This document shows, in pieces, positions 35,055 to 47,492 of a stretch of 64,000 nucleotides of DNA (within the stretch, counting starts at the first letter, position 1; the number at the start of each line of letters is the position of its first letter). Below the pieces are notes generated by a model, which was not told where the DNA came from, made no database searches, and saw only the letters and a list, made by a program, of their open reading frames with translations. Both the position numbers and the translations under genes were made by a program. This stretch comes from Paulownia fortunei. Taxonomy: Eukaryota > Streptophyta > Magnoliopsida > Lamiales > Paulowniaceae. The stretch lies in the NCBI GenBank assembly GCA_019321725.1, contig CM033118.1, positions 11,806,071 through 11,870,070 of the forward strand. The letters are read 5' to 3'.

Positions 35055-35572
35055 TAATTTTTCCGACATATCCCCTAAAGATGGTGAATAGACATTGTCC
35101 ATTCCCAGCTTTATAAAAATTTCTTGAGATACTAGATTACTCAATCCCTTGGTGAGCACATCTGCCAATTGAGAATTGGTGGCCACATAAGGTGTACAAA
35201 TCAAGCAACTATCTAACTTTTCCTTTATACAGTGCATGTCAACTTCAATATACTTTGTCTTATCATATTAGAATAGATTATATGTAATGTTGGTTGTAGA
35301 CTTATTGTGATATTAGAGTCTCATGGACCATCCCACTTAATCTTCAAGTCTTCTAAGATGATCTTTAACCATAATAACTTACAAAGTCCTTGTGTCGTCA
35401 CTTGAAATTCTGATTTCTTACTTAATCTGGAAACTACATTTGGTTTCTTTCTCCTCAACATCACTAAATTTTCACCAAGAAAAGTACAATATTCAGAAGT
35501 AGACCTCTTATTTATTATTGACCCAGCAAAGTTTGTATCCATGTATGCTTCAAGCATTAGGCCACTAACTCA
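35055..35572 (-). pseudogene. Ty1/copia RNase H (minus strand), split from its RT by element A3
   Basis: The minus strand reads LEAYMDTNFAGSIINKRSTS, EYCTFLGENLVMLRRKKPN, LCKLLWLKIILEDLKIKWDG and, after a small break, HCIKEKLDSCLICTPYVATN, QLADVLTKGL and KLGMDNVYSP. This is the classic end of copia pol. The frame stops where A3 begins; the RT of the same strand resumes at 56906 on the far side of A3, with the target duplication TTTAC between. RNase H would remove RNA during reverse transcription. Confidence 0.85.
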
Positions 35573-35577
35573 TTTAC
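35573..35577. repeat. Target-site duplication TTTAC, left
   Basis: TTTAC directly before the LTR start; the same five bases follow the 3' LTR at 56901-56905. It marks the insertion of A3 into the copia element. Confidence 0.85.
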
Positions 35578-36365
35578 TAATAAGTGCATATTTTGACATA
35601 TTTTTATATCAAATTCTTTATACTTTTCTTGCTTTATTCTTGTTAATATTATTATTTTATTGATTTTTTGTGTTAGGAAATCAATGAATATAAAAAGATC
35701 AAAAGATGTTCCACACTTGTGCAATTTTTGTATTTTGAGCATAACTTCATGATCAAAAGCCTTATGGACCTGAAACTTATTTCATTTGAAAGAAAAGAGA
35801 CATAAGTACAACTTTTATTAGAAGCTCAGCCCAATTCAGTCTTGATTACAATATAAAATTTATCCACATGGTTGCACAACATGAAACACCAAAATTTAGA
35901 GCAAAGTTTAGCCCACTATTGACTTATCGGACCACTTGGGTCATATATCTTAATTCCAAATTTATTTTTGGGCTGATATTTGGATATGGTATACAAAAGA
36001 GGCAAATAAACAAATTTTTTGAAAATAAGATGGTGAGAAAATATGTCAAAATGGTAAAACCATAGGCTACAAATTGTTGTTGCTGTTAAAGGACTGCTCT
36101 TGGACATGATTCGATATTTTGACCATATCTTCTTTATCCAACCAAAAAATTTGACAAATAATATATGAAAATATATCAGCACTAAAAGATCTATAATTTT
36201 CGTTTTTTTTTACTTATCATCAAAATCTAGTTGTATCTAACCTAAAAATGCAATTAAATTCGGTAGGTGAGAACTTGGTATAACAACTTACCAATTCTTG
36301 CCAACTAGCATACCACTTAATTAACCCTTTCATTATTTATTTGGCCTCTAGCTTACTCTCAGTAC

Positions 36366-36375
36366 TATAAATAGG
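36366..36375 (+). promoter_or_regulatory. TATA box in 5' LTR of A3
   Basis: TATAAATAGG, roughly in the middle of the LTR and conserved with 2751-2760. Transcription of the element, including the LOG cargo in the same sense, would start shortly after it. Confidence 0.6.
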
Positions 36376-37083
36376 CCATGTATTAAGCTTGTAAAGGGGG
36401 GGGGGGGTAGAGGTTTATTTAGGCTAAGTTTTCTAGTATGTATGTTTTCTAGTAATGTAAGTTTTCTTATAGTAATAGAAATGCATTCTCTAATTTCTCT
36501 TCTATTTTTAGTCTTTCCTACTTTTGTTATGTCTTTCTAAATTTTATTTTGCTGAGGAAAAAAGGTGAACCTCTTGATGGAGGAAGATGAATGATTATAA
36601 GGGTAGAAAATGTTTAAGTATGTTGTATTATTATTTTGAGTTTTGATTTAAACCCTACTTGTTTTGTGGTGATTTTTAATTTATGTATCTCCAATGACAC
36701 AATAAATACTTGAGTTCATTTACCTTATGGTACGGTTTTACCCCACCGACTGCTAATGTGAAACCTTGATTTGTTGTTGACAAATGTGTGCATAAATGCT
36801 TGATCCCATAAATAAGTATTGGCATTAAGAGATAATTTGCAATAGTAAAACAATATCATGATTACCTTATTGCATGAACTATTTGATAATATCTTCCCAT
36901 TGGAACCTTTATTATGTATGGATTTCAATTGTGGCAATTAATAGAGGTATAAAGAATAAATAACTATTTATCTATCCAAAACTCAAGAGTGGATCTCTAA
37001 TCCTCAGTACTTTTATTACTTTGGTTTGTCTTTAGTTACAACATACATTAATTGTTCATATATTTTGATTCATATAAATCCCA

Positions 37084-38202
37084 TGAATACAACTTCAAGA
37101 AATAAATAAGAAAAAACATAAAAATTATTCACCAATTTGTGAAGTGGAAAGAATGGTTGAAGCTCTCCTTATCTCCAAGAATAACTTACTTCTCTCCAAG
37201 AATGGCTGTCTTTGGTTCCAAGAACCAATTCCCCCCCCCCCCCCCCCCATGTTGATGTTGATTTTCCCCTTTTAAACTTCACCCCAATGATTCTTTCCCC
37301 AATAGTCTTCCAAAAGAAATCTTGAAATACTTCCACTTTTTTTGGCTTTTCTTCAAAAAGAAATGTAAAATTCCTTTCACTTTTCTTTGACTTTTCAAAA
37401 CAAACCTGAAATCATTCCCTTTTTCTTGGCTTTTTCTCATTTTTTCCTCTATCAATTTAGTGTATCCACTAGAGCATCACACGGGGTAATGATGTAAAGA
37501 TGTATCTAATGTATATATCTCATAAAAATGCCAAAATTCATGATCCATTGCCACTTGTCGTAAAGAAAATACATCAGCATCTTTTTGGTTAGGCGCCTAA
37601 GAGACCTGTTTTGGCGCCTAGGCGCCGTTACTACTGTTTTTCCCTCCTTCACTTCAGTATTTTTACATTATTCAGCCTCTTACAACTAGTTTTTGACCTC
37701 TTTCAAAGATGAATTGGCATTTTACATCTTGTAATGAATTATAGATATATTTCTTTTATTTCTATGGGTACTTGAATCAACTAAATAGGATATCTGTAGA
37801 TAGAGTTATGCCTAAAATACCAAAATATATCATACCAGAAAAGTTTAGTCTGGTGCTGACCATTGCACTTGATGTTTCTCATTGAAGTAAAACGAATTAG
37901 ATTTTGTGATAAACATAAAAGTTGTAGATATTTCTCTTGGATTTCCATTTGAACAAGAATCAAATCGATATGAAATTGGGGCTGAAAAGTATGATAGAAA
38001 TACAGAAACTGCCATCAGTAGCATCACAACTCGAATTCTTCATCATTTCAACCAAGTTTTTGATTTCTTTCCATTTTCTTCTCTTATTGCGATTACCTAC
38101 AAGATTTAAAACTAAATACATAAAAAGTAATAAAAACACTTGAAAACAAACTAAATGTTAATCAAAAGATATATGAATTATTGGTATAAAACCAACTTAT
38201 CA
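37084..38202 (-). repeat. Family-B LTR, minus orientation
   Basis: It begins on the minus strand at 38202 with TGATAAGTTGGTTTTATACC and follows the family-B LTR of 4582 onward ('cattttctt', 'tttctggtatga', palindromes near 37590-37626). It ends at the join to the A3 LTR at 37083/37084. A run of 18 C lies at 37231-37248. Confidence 0.6.
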
Positions 38203-38553
38203 TTAGGCTACTGCTGAGTTTAGGCATCTTAAAATAAGCATAGAACAGAGTTCTCCTATGAGCTTAGTGGTCTATCACTCATTTATTGTGTCAACTCCTC
38301 TATTATACAACGAAAGTAGGGGGAACACTGAGACTTAAGCTTGTACTCTCTCCTCAATTTGATATTTTCACATTGAAGACCCCATCTTCTCCCCATTTAT
38401 GCAACAAAAAACTATTATTATTAATGAGAAGATGGAAAAACATTATAAAACATATGCATTACAGATTCTTCAAGGTAGAAGTTTCATTACCATAAACTCA
38501 TTTAGAAGTACTGGATTGTTGAACTCTTATTACCAGACCTTAATTCGTACCGC
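38203..38553. other. Spacer between two divergent family-B LTR starts
   Basis: Unassigned 351 bases between the two head-to-head LTR starts. No coding or primer/polypurine site was recognised. It could be the original target of one insertion or a rearrangement by-product. Confidence 0.35.
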
Positions 38554-39430
38554 TGATAAATTAGTTTTATACCAATAATTCATATATCTTTTGATTAACA
38601 TTTAGTTTATTTTTAAGTGTTCATATTACTTTTTATGAATTTAGTCTGAAATTTATAGATAATGGCAAAATGAGAAGAAAATGAAAAGAAACAAAGAGTT
38701 GGTTGAAATTTTGAAGAATCCGCATTATTGTGCTACTAATAGCAGTTTTTGTATTTTAATTACAACACTCTGCCCTAATATTATATTAACTTGATTCTTG
38801 ATTCATTGAAAAGACAAGAGATAGATCTACAACTTTTATGTTTATCATAAAATTCAATACTTTTGATTTCAATGAGAAAACCCGAGTTCAACAGTTAGCA
38901 CTAGATTGAAACTTTCTGGTATGATACATCTTGGTATTTTAGGCATAACTCGTTCCACAGATGTCATATCAAGTTAATTCAAGTGGATATAGAAAGCTAA
39001 GACATATATTTGAATTCATTAGCAAATACCAAAAGTTAATTCAAAATAGAAAAAGTCCAAACATAGCTTTCAAGAAGAATAATCAAACCATAGAGAGCCA
39101 GATGACAAATTGTTTGGAGCTGCAGTGCCAAAGGACAGATTGTTTGGTATCGCGGTGCCCAAAATTAGAGCCATAGTACCAGAGAATAGAATGTTTGGTA
39201 CCGCAACACCAGAAATCAAAGCCACGATACCAGTTTATTTTGCGCTCTAATAGATAATTTGGGGTTGCGGCCCTAGTTAGTGAAAATTAAACTTGATTTT
39301 TAAATCCGATTTTAGGAATTCTTTTTAAAGGACTTTAAAAGATAACTCAAAAGACTACATTAGTGGGTTCTTTTGGCCAAAAAACATGGAGGAAAAGAAG
39401 AGGAAAAATGTGAAAAAGACAAGAAAAGTG
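38554..39430 (+). repeat. Family-B LTR fragment, plus orientation
   Basis: It starts TGATAAATTAGTTTTATACC at 38554 and matches 4582-5060 block by block ('gcaaaatgagaagaaaatg', 'aaactttctggtatgatacatcttggtatt', 'gttccacagat'). It is truncated at 39430 where the A3 LTR resumes. The palindrome cluster is replaced by a different set of short repeats (GTTTGGTACCGC-like words, 39110-39240). Confidence 0.6.
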
Positions 39431-39542
39431 GTCTTGAATTCTTCAAGCAACTTCCCTATGGATCGACCTCGGACTCGTGAGAAATTTATTACTTAATACA
39501 ACCTACATTTGAGTTTGCAACCTTAAAGTTGGAACAAGTTTT

Positions 39543-39560
39543 TGGTGTCATTGCCGAGGA
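39543..39560 (+). promoter_or_regulatory. Decayed tRNA-Asp primer-binding site of A3
   Basis: TGGTGTCATTGCCGAGGA differs from the intact TGGCGCCGTTGCCGGGGA at four places, all C-to-T or G-to-A. It lies six bases after the LTR end. Confidence 0.8.
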
Positions 39561-39619
39561 AGGCAAGGTAAGTATTCAGGTTTGTTAATATTTTTCCTTT
39601 GTAAATAAAGTTTGTTTAT

Positions 39620-41173
39620 TTTCTTTATGGATATATGGTTATATGGTATCGTAGTCATAATTCTCGATGTTTAATTAAAAATAATTCTGAAACTTTATTT
39701 GAAAATTTGTTTGAATCATCTCCCATACTTACCCTATGGCTAAAAAATAAAAGTGTCCAGGATGAAAATGAGAATCAACAGGTGCGTACCATGCATTATT
39801 ACTTGCAACCTCCTTGAAATTCTTCTCCTTCTTGTTTCATTTTTCCTCTCAATGCAAATAACTTTCGATTCAAACTATGTATGATCCCTTTGCTTCCTAA
39901 TTTCCATAGTTTAGACTCTGAAAGCCCTTACTTACATTTGAAAGAATTTGATGAAGTATGTGCCACTTTTGATGATCAAACTTGCATAAATGAGACTGTT
40001 AAGCTCAAATTATTTCCTTTTTCTTTAAAAGATAAAGCAAAAAATTGGCCTAATTTTTTAAAACCTAGGTGGCACTTCGCAGGAAATGCAAGTTGAATGT
40101 TTGAAAAAATTCTTTCCAACTCATAAAACAAACACTTTGAAAAGACAAATTCAAAATTTTTCTCAAAATTCTAATGAAGCTTTCTTTCAATGTTGGGGAA
40201 GATTTAAAGATTTGTTGAATTCATGCCCATATCATGGTTTTTAAAAATGACGCTTAATTAGTTTCTTTTATGAAGGTTTAACTCCCGAAACAAAATAATT
40301 TGTTGAAATAATGTGTAATGATGAGTTTCTTAATGAAGAACCTGATGAAGCCCTAGAATATCTAATCATTTGGCAGAAAACTCTCAATCATGGCATAGTA
40401 TTAATTCTTCCGAATGTTCTATTAGATCTAATCTTGCTAATAGTAATAAAGGAAAATATTACATTAGCCAAGAAGATGATCTAAATGTTAGGCTTATCAG
40501 TTCAACAAGAAAAGTTGAAGCCATGGAACTACAAAAAGTAAAGGAAATCAAATCTATGTAGTAAGAAGAAGTTTGTAGCAATTGTGAACTTTTGGGGCAC
40601 TCTACCAATGAATGTCCAAACATTTTAGTACAAGTAAATTTCATGAACACATTCAAAAAATCATTCCATTCTCCATATTCTGAAACTTACAATCCATAAT
40701 AGAGAAATCATCCCAATTTCAGTTGGGCAGATGATAACCGTGCCCAACCACTGTATTCACAAAAACCACCAAACTTTCATTCTTATCCAACTCCACATAC
40801 AAAATCCCTTGAGGAGACTTTGCAAGCATTTATGCATGAATAAATAAATATCAATAATCAGACTTCACAAGCTATCATTGAGATCAAAAGCACACTTTCA
40901 ACAATGACAGTTTCTTTGCATACTCATGAAAAAGGTAAATTTCCTGCTCAACCTCAACCTAATCCTTCCACTCAGTATCATGTTTCTTCTTCAGGTGAAA
41001 ATTCAGTTAAGGAGGCTAATTCAGTCACAACTCTTTGGAATGAAAAAGTTATTGATAAGACTATTCATCCCAAGGAAAAAGTTTCTAATCCATCTTTAGA
41101 AATGAAAAGTGGAAATAGTCTTGACGATGAAGGTAAGTTTGATGAAGGTAACTGTGAAAATGATGAAAAATAA
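39620..41173 (+). pseudogene. Athila-like Gag (element A3), several stops
   Basis: The plus strand encodes an N-terminus like that of A1 (WYRSHNSRC, ENENQQVRT), then SESPYLHLKEFDEVCATFDD and LKLFPFSLKDKAKNW (39881-40060). The Gag core follows across frameshifts (KFFPTHKTNTLKRQIQNFSQ, FQCWGRFKDLLNSCPYHGF, DEALEYL, NSQSWHSI). The zinc knuckle CSNCELLGHSTNECP (about 40573-40620) keeps all four C-C-H-C ligands. A long polar spacer (40900-41173) has QPQPNPSTQYHVSSS and ends GNCENDEK. Gag builds the virus-like particle. At least five breaks are visible. Confidence 0.85.
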
Positions 41174-41458
41174 AAATATTTACCTCCAGCACCCTTTCCT
41201 CAAAGATTGCAAGCAACTCAGAAATTGAACTCAAATCCTAAAATCTTTGAAATTTTTAAACAAGTCAAGATTAATATTCCATTATTGGATGCAATCAAGC
41301 AAGTTCCACCTTATGCCAAATTTTTGAAAGATTTGTGTACAATCAAAAGGAAACATCATGTACAAAAGAAGGCATTTTTAACTGAAGGTTTTAGTTCAAT
41401 CATTCAATAACTCACTCCACCCAAGTACAAAGATCCAGGTTGTCCAACCATTTCATGT

Positions 41459-41998
41459 ATCATAGGAAACACTAGAATAGAGTATGGTTTGCTTGATCTT
41501 GGTGCTAGTGTAAATCTTCTACCTTTCTTAGTTTATGATCAGTTAGGCCTGGGAGAACTTAAAACAACTTCTGTTGTACTCCAACTAGCTGACCATTATA
41601 TTAAAATTCCAAAGGGAATAGTAGAAGATGTGTTGGTACAAAATGATAAGTTTTACTTTCCAGTTGATTTCATTATTTTGGACACAAAGCTTGTTGCACA
41701 AACACATACACAAATTCCTATCATTTTGGTTTGTCCTTTTTTTGCAACTTCAAATGCTTTGATCAATTGTAGAAATGATATTTTGAAGTTATCATTTGGA
41801 AATATGACTTTGGAACTAAATGTGTTTAATATTTGTAAGCAACCTACAGAAGCTGTCGAAGTACAAGAAGTGGATTCAATCGAGGAACTTGTTCATGAAT
41901 ACTTTACTACCACTAACTCTTCAAATTCTTTAGAGACTTGTTTTAAAAGTGAAAGTATTTGTAAAAAGGCACACACTAATACTCTCTCTGAATTTTAG
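41459..41998 (+). pseudogene. Athila-like aspartic protease (element A3), near-intact frame
   Basis: A single open frame of about 169 codons. It starts with LDLGASVNLLPFLVYDQLGL, the retroviral-type aspartic protease active site in its Athila form (DLGA). Then follow LKTTSVVLQLADHYIKIPKG, DVLVQNDKFYFPVDFIILD, IPIILVCPFFATSNALINCR and NDILKLSFGNMTLELNVFNI. Protease matures the polyprotein. It is the best-preserved protease in the window; the frame ends at a stop before the RT connection. Confidence 0.85.
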
Positions 41999-41999
41999 G

Positions 42000-43150
42000 A
42001 AGTACAAGAAAATTATTTTTGGAAGCCAAGGTTTGAAGAACTTTCATCATCAGCAGTAAAATCGATTCCATCAAGCATTAAAGCTCCCGTGGTTGATTTG
42101 AAACCTTTACCAAATACTCTTTCTTGGCTGAGAATGAGACTTTTCCAATAATAATTTCTTCCAAACTCGATGCATCTCAAGAAGGTAAGTTGATTGAAAC
42201 TCTGAAAATGCATAAGAATGATTTAGGATGAACCATTATTGATATTAAAGGTATTAATCCTTTTATTTGCACACATAATATCTATCTAGAGGAAAATGCT
42301 AAACCTTCTAGAGAAATGCAACGAATGCTAAATCCTAATATGATAGAAGTAGTGAGAAATGAAGTCATTAAACTCTTAGATAATTAAATCATTTATCTTA
42401 TTTCTGATAGCAAATCCTACTTAAGTTGTACCTAAGAAATATGGAGTTGTTGTAGTAAAGAATGAGAATAATAAATTAATTCCAACTAGGATTGTTACTG
42501 ATTGGCAAATATGCATTGACTATAGAAAACTCAACTCAGTTACTAGAAAAGATCATTTTCCATTACTTTTCATGGATCAAATCTTAGAAAGAGTTGCGGG
42601 ATATGAATTTTATTACTTTTTAGATAGACATTTTGGGCATAATCAAATTGCAATTGCACTTAAAGATCATGAGAAAACAACTTTTACATGTTCTTTTGGT
42701 ACTTTTACATATAGAAGGATACCTTTTGGATTATGTAATGCACCAGCTACATTCCAACGATGCATGCTTACTATTTTTAGTGACATATTTGAATGTTTTC
42801 TTGAAGTCTTCATGGATGATTTTTTTGTTTTTTGGTAATTCATTTGATGATTGCCTATCTTATTTAGAAAATGTTTTGATCAGGTGTGAAGAAAATAATC
42901 TTGTGCTCAATTGGGATAAATGTCATTTCATGGTAATAACTGGTATTGTTTTTGGACACATTATTTCATCAAAAGATATTGAGGTTGATAAATTTAAAAT
43001 TAAGTTAATTACCAATTTGCCAACACCAAAGACTGTGAAGGAGGTAAGATCATTTTTAGGACATGCTGGTTTTTATAGAAGATTTATCGAAGATTTTAGT
43101 ATAATATCTAAACCTTTGTGTAATTTTCTATCAAAAGACACTATTTTTTA
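42000..43150 (+). pseudogene. Athila-like reverse transcriptase (element A3), frameshifted
   Basis: The connection domain (42000-42330) has FLAENETFPIIISSKLDASQ-like and IYLEENAKPSREMQRML-like words. RT follows: VVKNENNKLIPTR, ICIDYRKLNSVTRKDHFPLL (42510-42570), then the frame 42572-42838 with DQILERVAGYEFYYFLD, HEKTTFTCSFGTFTYRRIPF and GLCNAPATFQRCML. The catalytic box is FMDDFFVF (YxDD type, both aspartates kept). A frameshift follows, then NWDKCHFMVITGIVFGHIIS, VDKFKIKLITNLPTPKTVKE and SFLGHAGFYRRFIEDFS up to 43140. Both catalytic aspartates survive although the gene is broken. Confidence 0.9.
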
Positions 43151-43159
43151 ATAGACTTA

Positions 43160-43620
43160 AAATTGTGAAAAATGCTTTTGTTAAGCTTAAAAGCATGCTT
43201 ACATCTACTCTAATCATGCAGCCTCCATATTGGAATTTAGCATTTGAAATAATGTGTGATGCTAGTGATTATGCTGTTGGAATTGTCTTGGGACAAAGAA
43301 AAGATAAGACACCATATGCTATTTACTATGCAAGCAAAACTTTAAATAGTGTTCAATTAAATTATTCAACAACTGAAAAAGAATCACTTACTGTAGTTTT
43401 TACATTGGACAAATTTCGATCTATCTTGTTGGCTCACCAGTTGTTGTTTTCAATAATTATGCAGCTTTGAAATATCTTTTGTCAAAAAAAGATGTCAAAC
43501 CAAGACTGATTAGGTGGATTCTCTTCTCCAAGAATTTAATATTACGATTCAAGATAAGAATGGAGTAGAAAATGTCGTGATTGATCATTTGTTGAGACTT
43601 GTTTGTGATGACTTGTTTCA
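43160..43620 (+). pseudogene. Athila-like RNase H (element A3)
   Basis: The plus strand reads KNAFVKLKSMLTSTLIMQPP, then FEIMCDASDYAVGIVLGQRK (RNase H CDASD box), YAIYYASKTLNSVQLNYSTT and EKESLTVVFTLDKFRSILL. A frameshift follows near 43440. The tail with LQEFNITIQDKNGVENVVID leads to integrase. RNase H degrades the RNA template. Confidence 0.85.
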
Positions 43621-44915
43621 AGCCACACCTATTAATGACACTTTTCCTGATGAACAACTATTTAATATTTCTATTTTACATTGGTTTGCTGACATTGTTA
43701 ATGTTCTTGTGATAAGAAAGATGCCATCGCATAGGAACTCTCAAAACAAAAAAAAATTGACTGAGGTGAAAAACTTTTATTGGGATGGTCACACCTATTC
43801 AAATACTGTCCAGATCAAATCTTTCTAAGATGTGTGCCTAACAATGAGATAGGTAATATTGTCAAATTTTATCATTCAAAAGTATGTGATGGTCACTTTT
43901 CAGCAAAGAAAACTATTGTAAAAATCTTGCAATGTGGATTTTATTAGCCAACTCTTTTCAAAGACACTTACACTTTCTGTAAAAGTTGTAAAAATTATCA
44001 AAAGTTAAGGTCCCTTTCAAAGTAAAATATGATGTCCCTACACCCTATCCTAGTGATTGAAATTTTTTATTGTTGGGGTATTGATTTTATGGGATCATTT
44101 CTGTTATCATTTTTTTTATATTGGTTGCCATAGATTATGTTTGAAAATGGATCGAGGCAATTCCTTATCGAAACAATGATCATAAAATAGTGATAAAATT
44201 TTTGAAAAAAAATATTTTAAGTCGATTTGGAACAAAATTTTTGGAAATTTAATGAGAAAATATGGAATCATACATAAGTTGCAACTCCTTATCACCTTTA
44301 GACAAATGGACAGGTTGAACTTACAAATAGGGAGAAAAAATAAATTTTGGAAAAAATAGTTAACCCAAACCATAAGGATTGGTCTTTTAGACTTATCGAT
44401 ACACTTTGGGCATATAGAAGTGCTTTCAAAACATTATTAGGCATGTCTCCTCATATGATAGTTTATAGCAAACCTTGTCATTTACCTATTGAACTTGAAC
44501 ATAAAGCTTATTGGACAATCAAAATGTTTAACTTCAACCTTGATGAAGATTCAAAATTGCACAAATTACAAATCAGTGAACTTCAAGAACTGAGAAATGA
44601 TGCATATGAGAATTTTAAAATTTATAAAGCAAGAATCAAAGATTTTCATGATATAAAATTTCAAGAAAAATATTTGAGGTTGGTCAAAAGGTTTTGCTTT
44701 ATAATTCTTGATTGCATTTGTTTCCTGAAAAATTGAGATCAAGGTGGAGTGGTCCTTTTGTTGTAAAAAAAATATATTCTTATGGGGCGATTGACATTGA
44801 GAATCCTAGAAATAGTAGCATATTCAAAGTAAATGGACAAAAAGTTAAACTATTTCTAGAAAATCAATTTTCACAAGAGGAAATTCTTTTTCTTTCTAAC
44901 CCTTGTTATGATTAG
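43621..44915 (+). pseudogene. Athila-like integrase (element A3), degraded
   Basis: The H2C2 zinc-binding region is traceable at 43870-43990 (CHSKVCDGHFSAKKTIVKIL-like). The core follows with GIDFMGSF near 44075 and the KWIEAIPYRNND-like word near 44150. The C-terminal frame 44347-44736 has NPNHKDWSFRLIDTLWAYRS, MSPHMIVYSKPCHLPIELEH and LQISELQELRNDAY. The basic tail 44712-44915 has [20 protein letters not shown] and FKVNGQKVKLF. Integrase joins element DNA to the target. Core residues cannot all be confirmed because of frameshifts. Confidence 0.85.
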
Positions 44916-45229
44916 TGTTGTATATATGTATGCTCATTTTCTCTGACTTTATTTGTTTTGAAAGTTTTTTTTCTTTTATTTTTTTTTTTTTCCTGGTTAA
45001 GTGGCGAATAACAGTACTCGATGGCTATTAAAGTCGGACTTGTTAGTTTTCCAAATAACTGAAATCTTTGTACAAATTTTTTTTGCTTTTCTCATTCTCT
45101 TTTCTTGTTCTTTTCAAAGTAGGTGATATTTTTCTAACTCTCAAGAAGCAATTTTCTTTTCTTCATAAAAATATAATTTTGAAAATTTATAAAATTAGGA
45201 TTGAAAGATTGAGGATGCTTATGTACAAG
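44916..45229 (+). other. Spacer after integrase in A3, start of cargo region
   Basis: The pyrimidine-rich stretch 44965-44990 is followed by sequence shared with A2 (21303-21650 complement), including 'tggctattaaagtcggacttgttagttttcc' and 'ttgaggatgcttatgtacaaggg'. It is cut by the Tekay LTR at 45235 and resumes at 52596. Confidence 0.6.
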
Positions 45230-45234
45230 GGTAT
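45230..45234. repeat. Target-site duplication GGTAT, left
   Basis: GGTAT before the LTR start; the right copy is GGCAT at 52596-52600. In A2 the uninterrupted site reads AAGGGCATCCC, so GGCAT is original and the left copy carries one C-to-T change. Confidence 0.75.
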
Positions 45235-47492
45235 TGTAATACCCAAACCTCACACTATTCACTTGACCAATATGATTCATGCACTATATGCTACTTATAT
45301 GCTAATTTGCATTAACATCTACATCGCATCTTTTATAGGATTCTTAATCATTATACCTCTAATGCTATCACTTGATGTTAATGGTTGAGATCCTATAAGC
45401 TAATTATGTAATTCTATATTTAGATAAGATAAAGAATAGATTGATTAATATAGTGGATATTCATAGTTTTTATATTATAATTTTAGAAGAGTTAAAGGTG
45501 TCACTAGTAAGCTAATATGGTTCAATTTAAATTGATCGAGGTGTTTTAGAGGTATACATCCATAGAATTAACATACTTGGGATATCAAACATGATATAGT
45601 GTGATTTAAGTTTCATAATACAAGGTTCACATGTGCATGTGATTTCAAAAAATGAAAACTAGATAATCATTTAAGAATCGAATGTCGATCGGTTTGGAGA
45701 TCGAATGAACGGTTAAGAAATTAGGAGCATAATGTATTATCCGATCATATGGAGATTAAAGTAGGTTGTACATAGATAAATAAGTAATTAATAACACTAT
45801 ATTAGGGCTGCATAATGTGTGAATAACATCATATTTGAATCACCGCTTAACACCTCAAACTTTGCCACCTCAAGCTTCCACCTCAACTTTTCTTCATTTC
45901 TATCCTTGAACCACGACAAAAAACTATTTTATGAGCTATTTCACCTCCAAATCTTCATATTGAAATTTATAAATTGCTCTCAAGTAATTCCAATAAAGAA
46001 AAAAAGTGAAAGAAGCAAAGAAAAGTAAGGAGGAGCAAGTTGAAGCTAAAATATGTGCATAGGTGAGCTTAACTCATATTTTCTGTTTAAGTTCTTGAAT
46101 TGTTTGAGGGTTTATGATTTTTAAAGCTTGTATTATTGATTATAATCATGTTATTATGTTATTTGTGGTCTTATAATTCATAAAAGAAGGATTTTTAGTT
46201 GCAAAATTATAATAAAAATCACTACGGACAGAAACTGTATACTTGCTGATTTTTTATATTAAAGCTTTATATATGTATAATAACTTGATTAAAACCTGTG
46301 TATTTCACCATATATGTGTTTATATATGAGTCTAGATGATGTATGTAAGTTTAGAGAGGTTATAAATTGTAATATAGTGTGATAATTAAAGAGGTGCTCA
46401 AAATTATCTTCTTTGAATTTCAAATTCTGTCCTATGTGAATGGTGCTGGTTTTACATCAATAAATCCATCTATTTTGAAAGTACTTTGACCTGGATGTCT
46501 CTTTATATGTGTTATCTAAGTATGGTGAAAATTTGGGAGTGATTGAATATACTTAAGGGTGCCAAAACTATTAATGTCATAAAGTATGCAAAACTGTCAT
46601 GGTAGGAAAACAATCTATTTCAGTATGTTGTGAAGAGAGCTGAACTTGGGAAGCTATATCCATGAGTTTTAGTAATTATATGACATGGTTACTTTTTTTT
46701 TTATGTTATCTAAGTGTGGTAAAAATTTGGGAGTGATTGGATATGCTTAGGGATATCAAAATTATCATGCAACTAAATTGGACAGTAAGAAAATATGAAA
46801 ATGTGAATCTATCACATTTTATAACTTAGAATATTTCAACCTAGACATGTTGCTATTGAGTGGTAACAATTAGGTACATGATATTAGAGTTATAGTACTT
46901 CAATTATATGATGTTTACATATATCTAAGATGAGAAATTAAGGTATTTGAGGGACTAGATTGGTTCTAGTTTGTGATTGCATGATTGTTACCTAGATAAC
47001 TTAGTGTTTAAGGTTTTAGTATGATATTTTATGCTTTCAACTTGCAAATTGGTAATGGCGCTTGATGTTGGGTAATATTACAGAATATTTTACATCTACG
47101 ATCGAGAGAGAAATAATAAACAAATCTAGACTAAGCCACCAATCAAGTGAAAGGTAAGTAAAAATCCATTTGTAACTACAATGCATGAACATGGTATGTC
47201 TTGAAGCATTTATACCTAATGTGTTGATGATATTTAAATTGACTGGATGACAAGTATAGTGTGTACCTTAAGAGTTTTATGATTTTTGAAACATGTTGAG
47301 AGCAAGATGACTTGCATTTTATATTGAATATACCATTCATGAGCATTTACATGTGCATGCACGACATATGAGTATAGTAGAGGTTCTTGCATGCACTTTA
47401 TAATTTGAGACATGATTTTTCATAAAGAAAATCTTTTAGTTGGCCACTACTAGTGTACCAAGGCATGCGATGCATGCTTATGTGATATTTTA

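Larger units (their letters stand above)
35578..39536 (+). repeat. 5' LTR of A3, interrupted by family-B pieces
   Basis: LTR sequence covers 35578-37083 and 39431-39536, together about 1.61 kb. The start is TAATAAGTGC (a decayed TGATAAGTGC) and the end GGAACA. It contains TATAAATAGG at 36366-36375 and a G12 run at 36396-36407. About 20 bases of LTR sequence present in the 3' LTR are lost at the insertion point. Confidence 0.85.

Noticed and set aside
37231..37248. Run of 18 C (and a run of 12 G at 36396-36407)
   Set aside because: Likely homopolymers of uncertain length or sequencing artefacts in LTRs; no G-quadruplex array or other structure built from them.
41459..41998. Near-intact protease frame considered as a functional gene
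   Set aside because: It is one domain of a polyprotein whose other domains are broken; no separate start or promoter.
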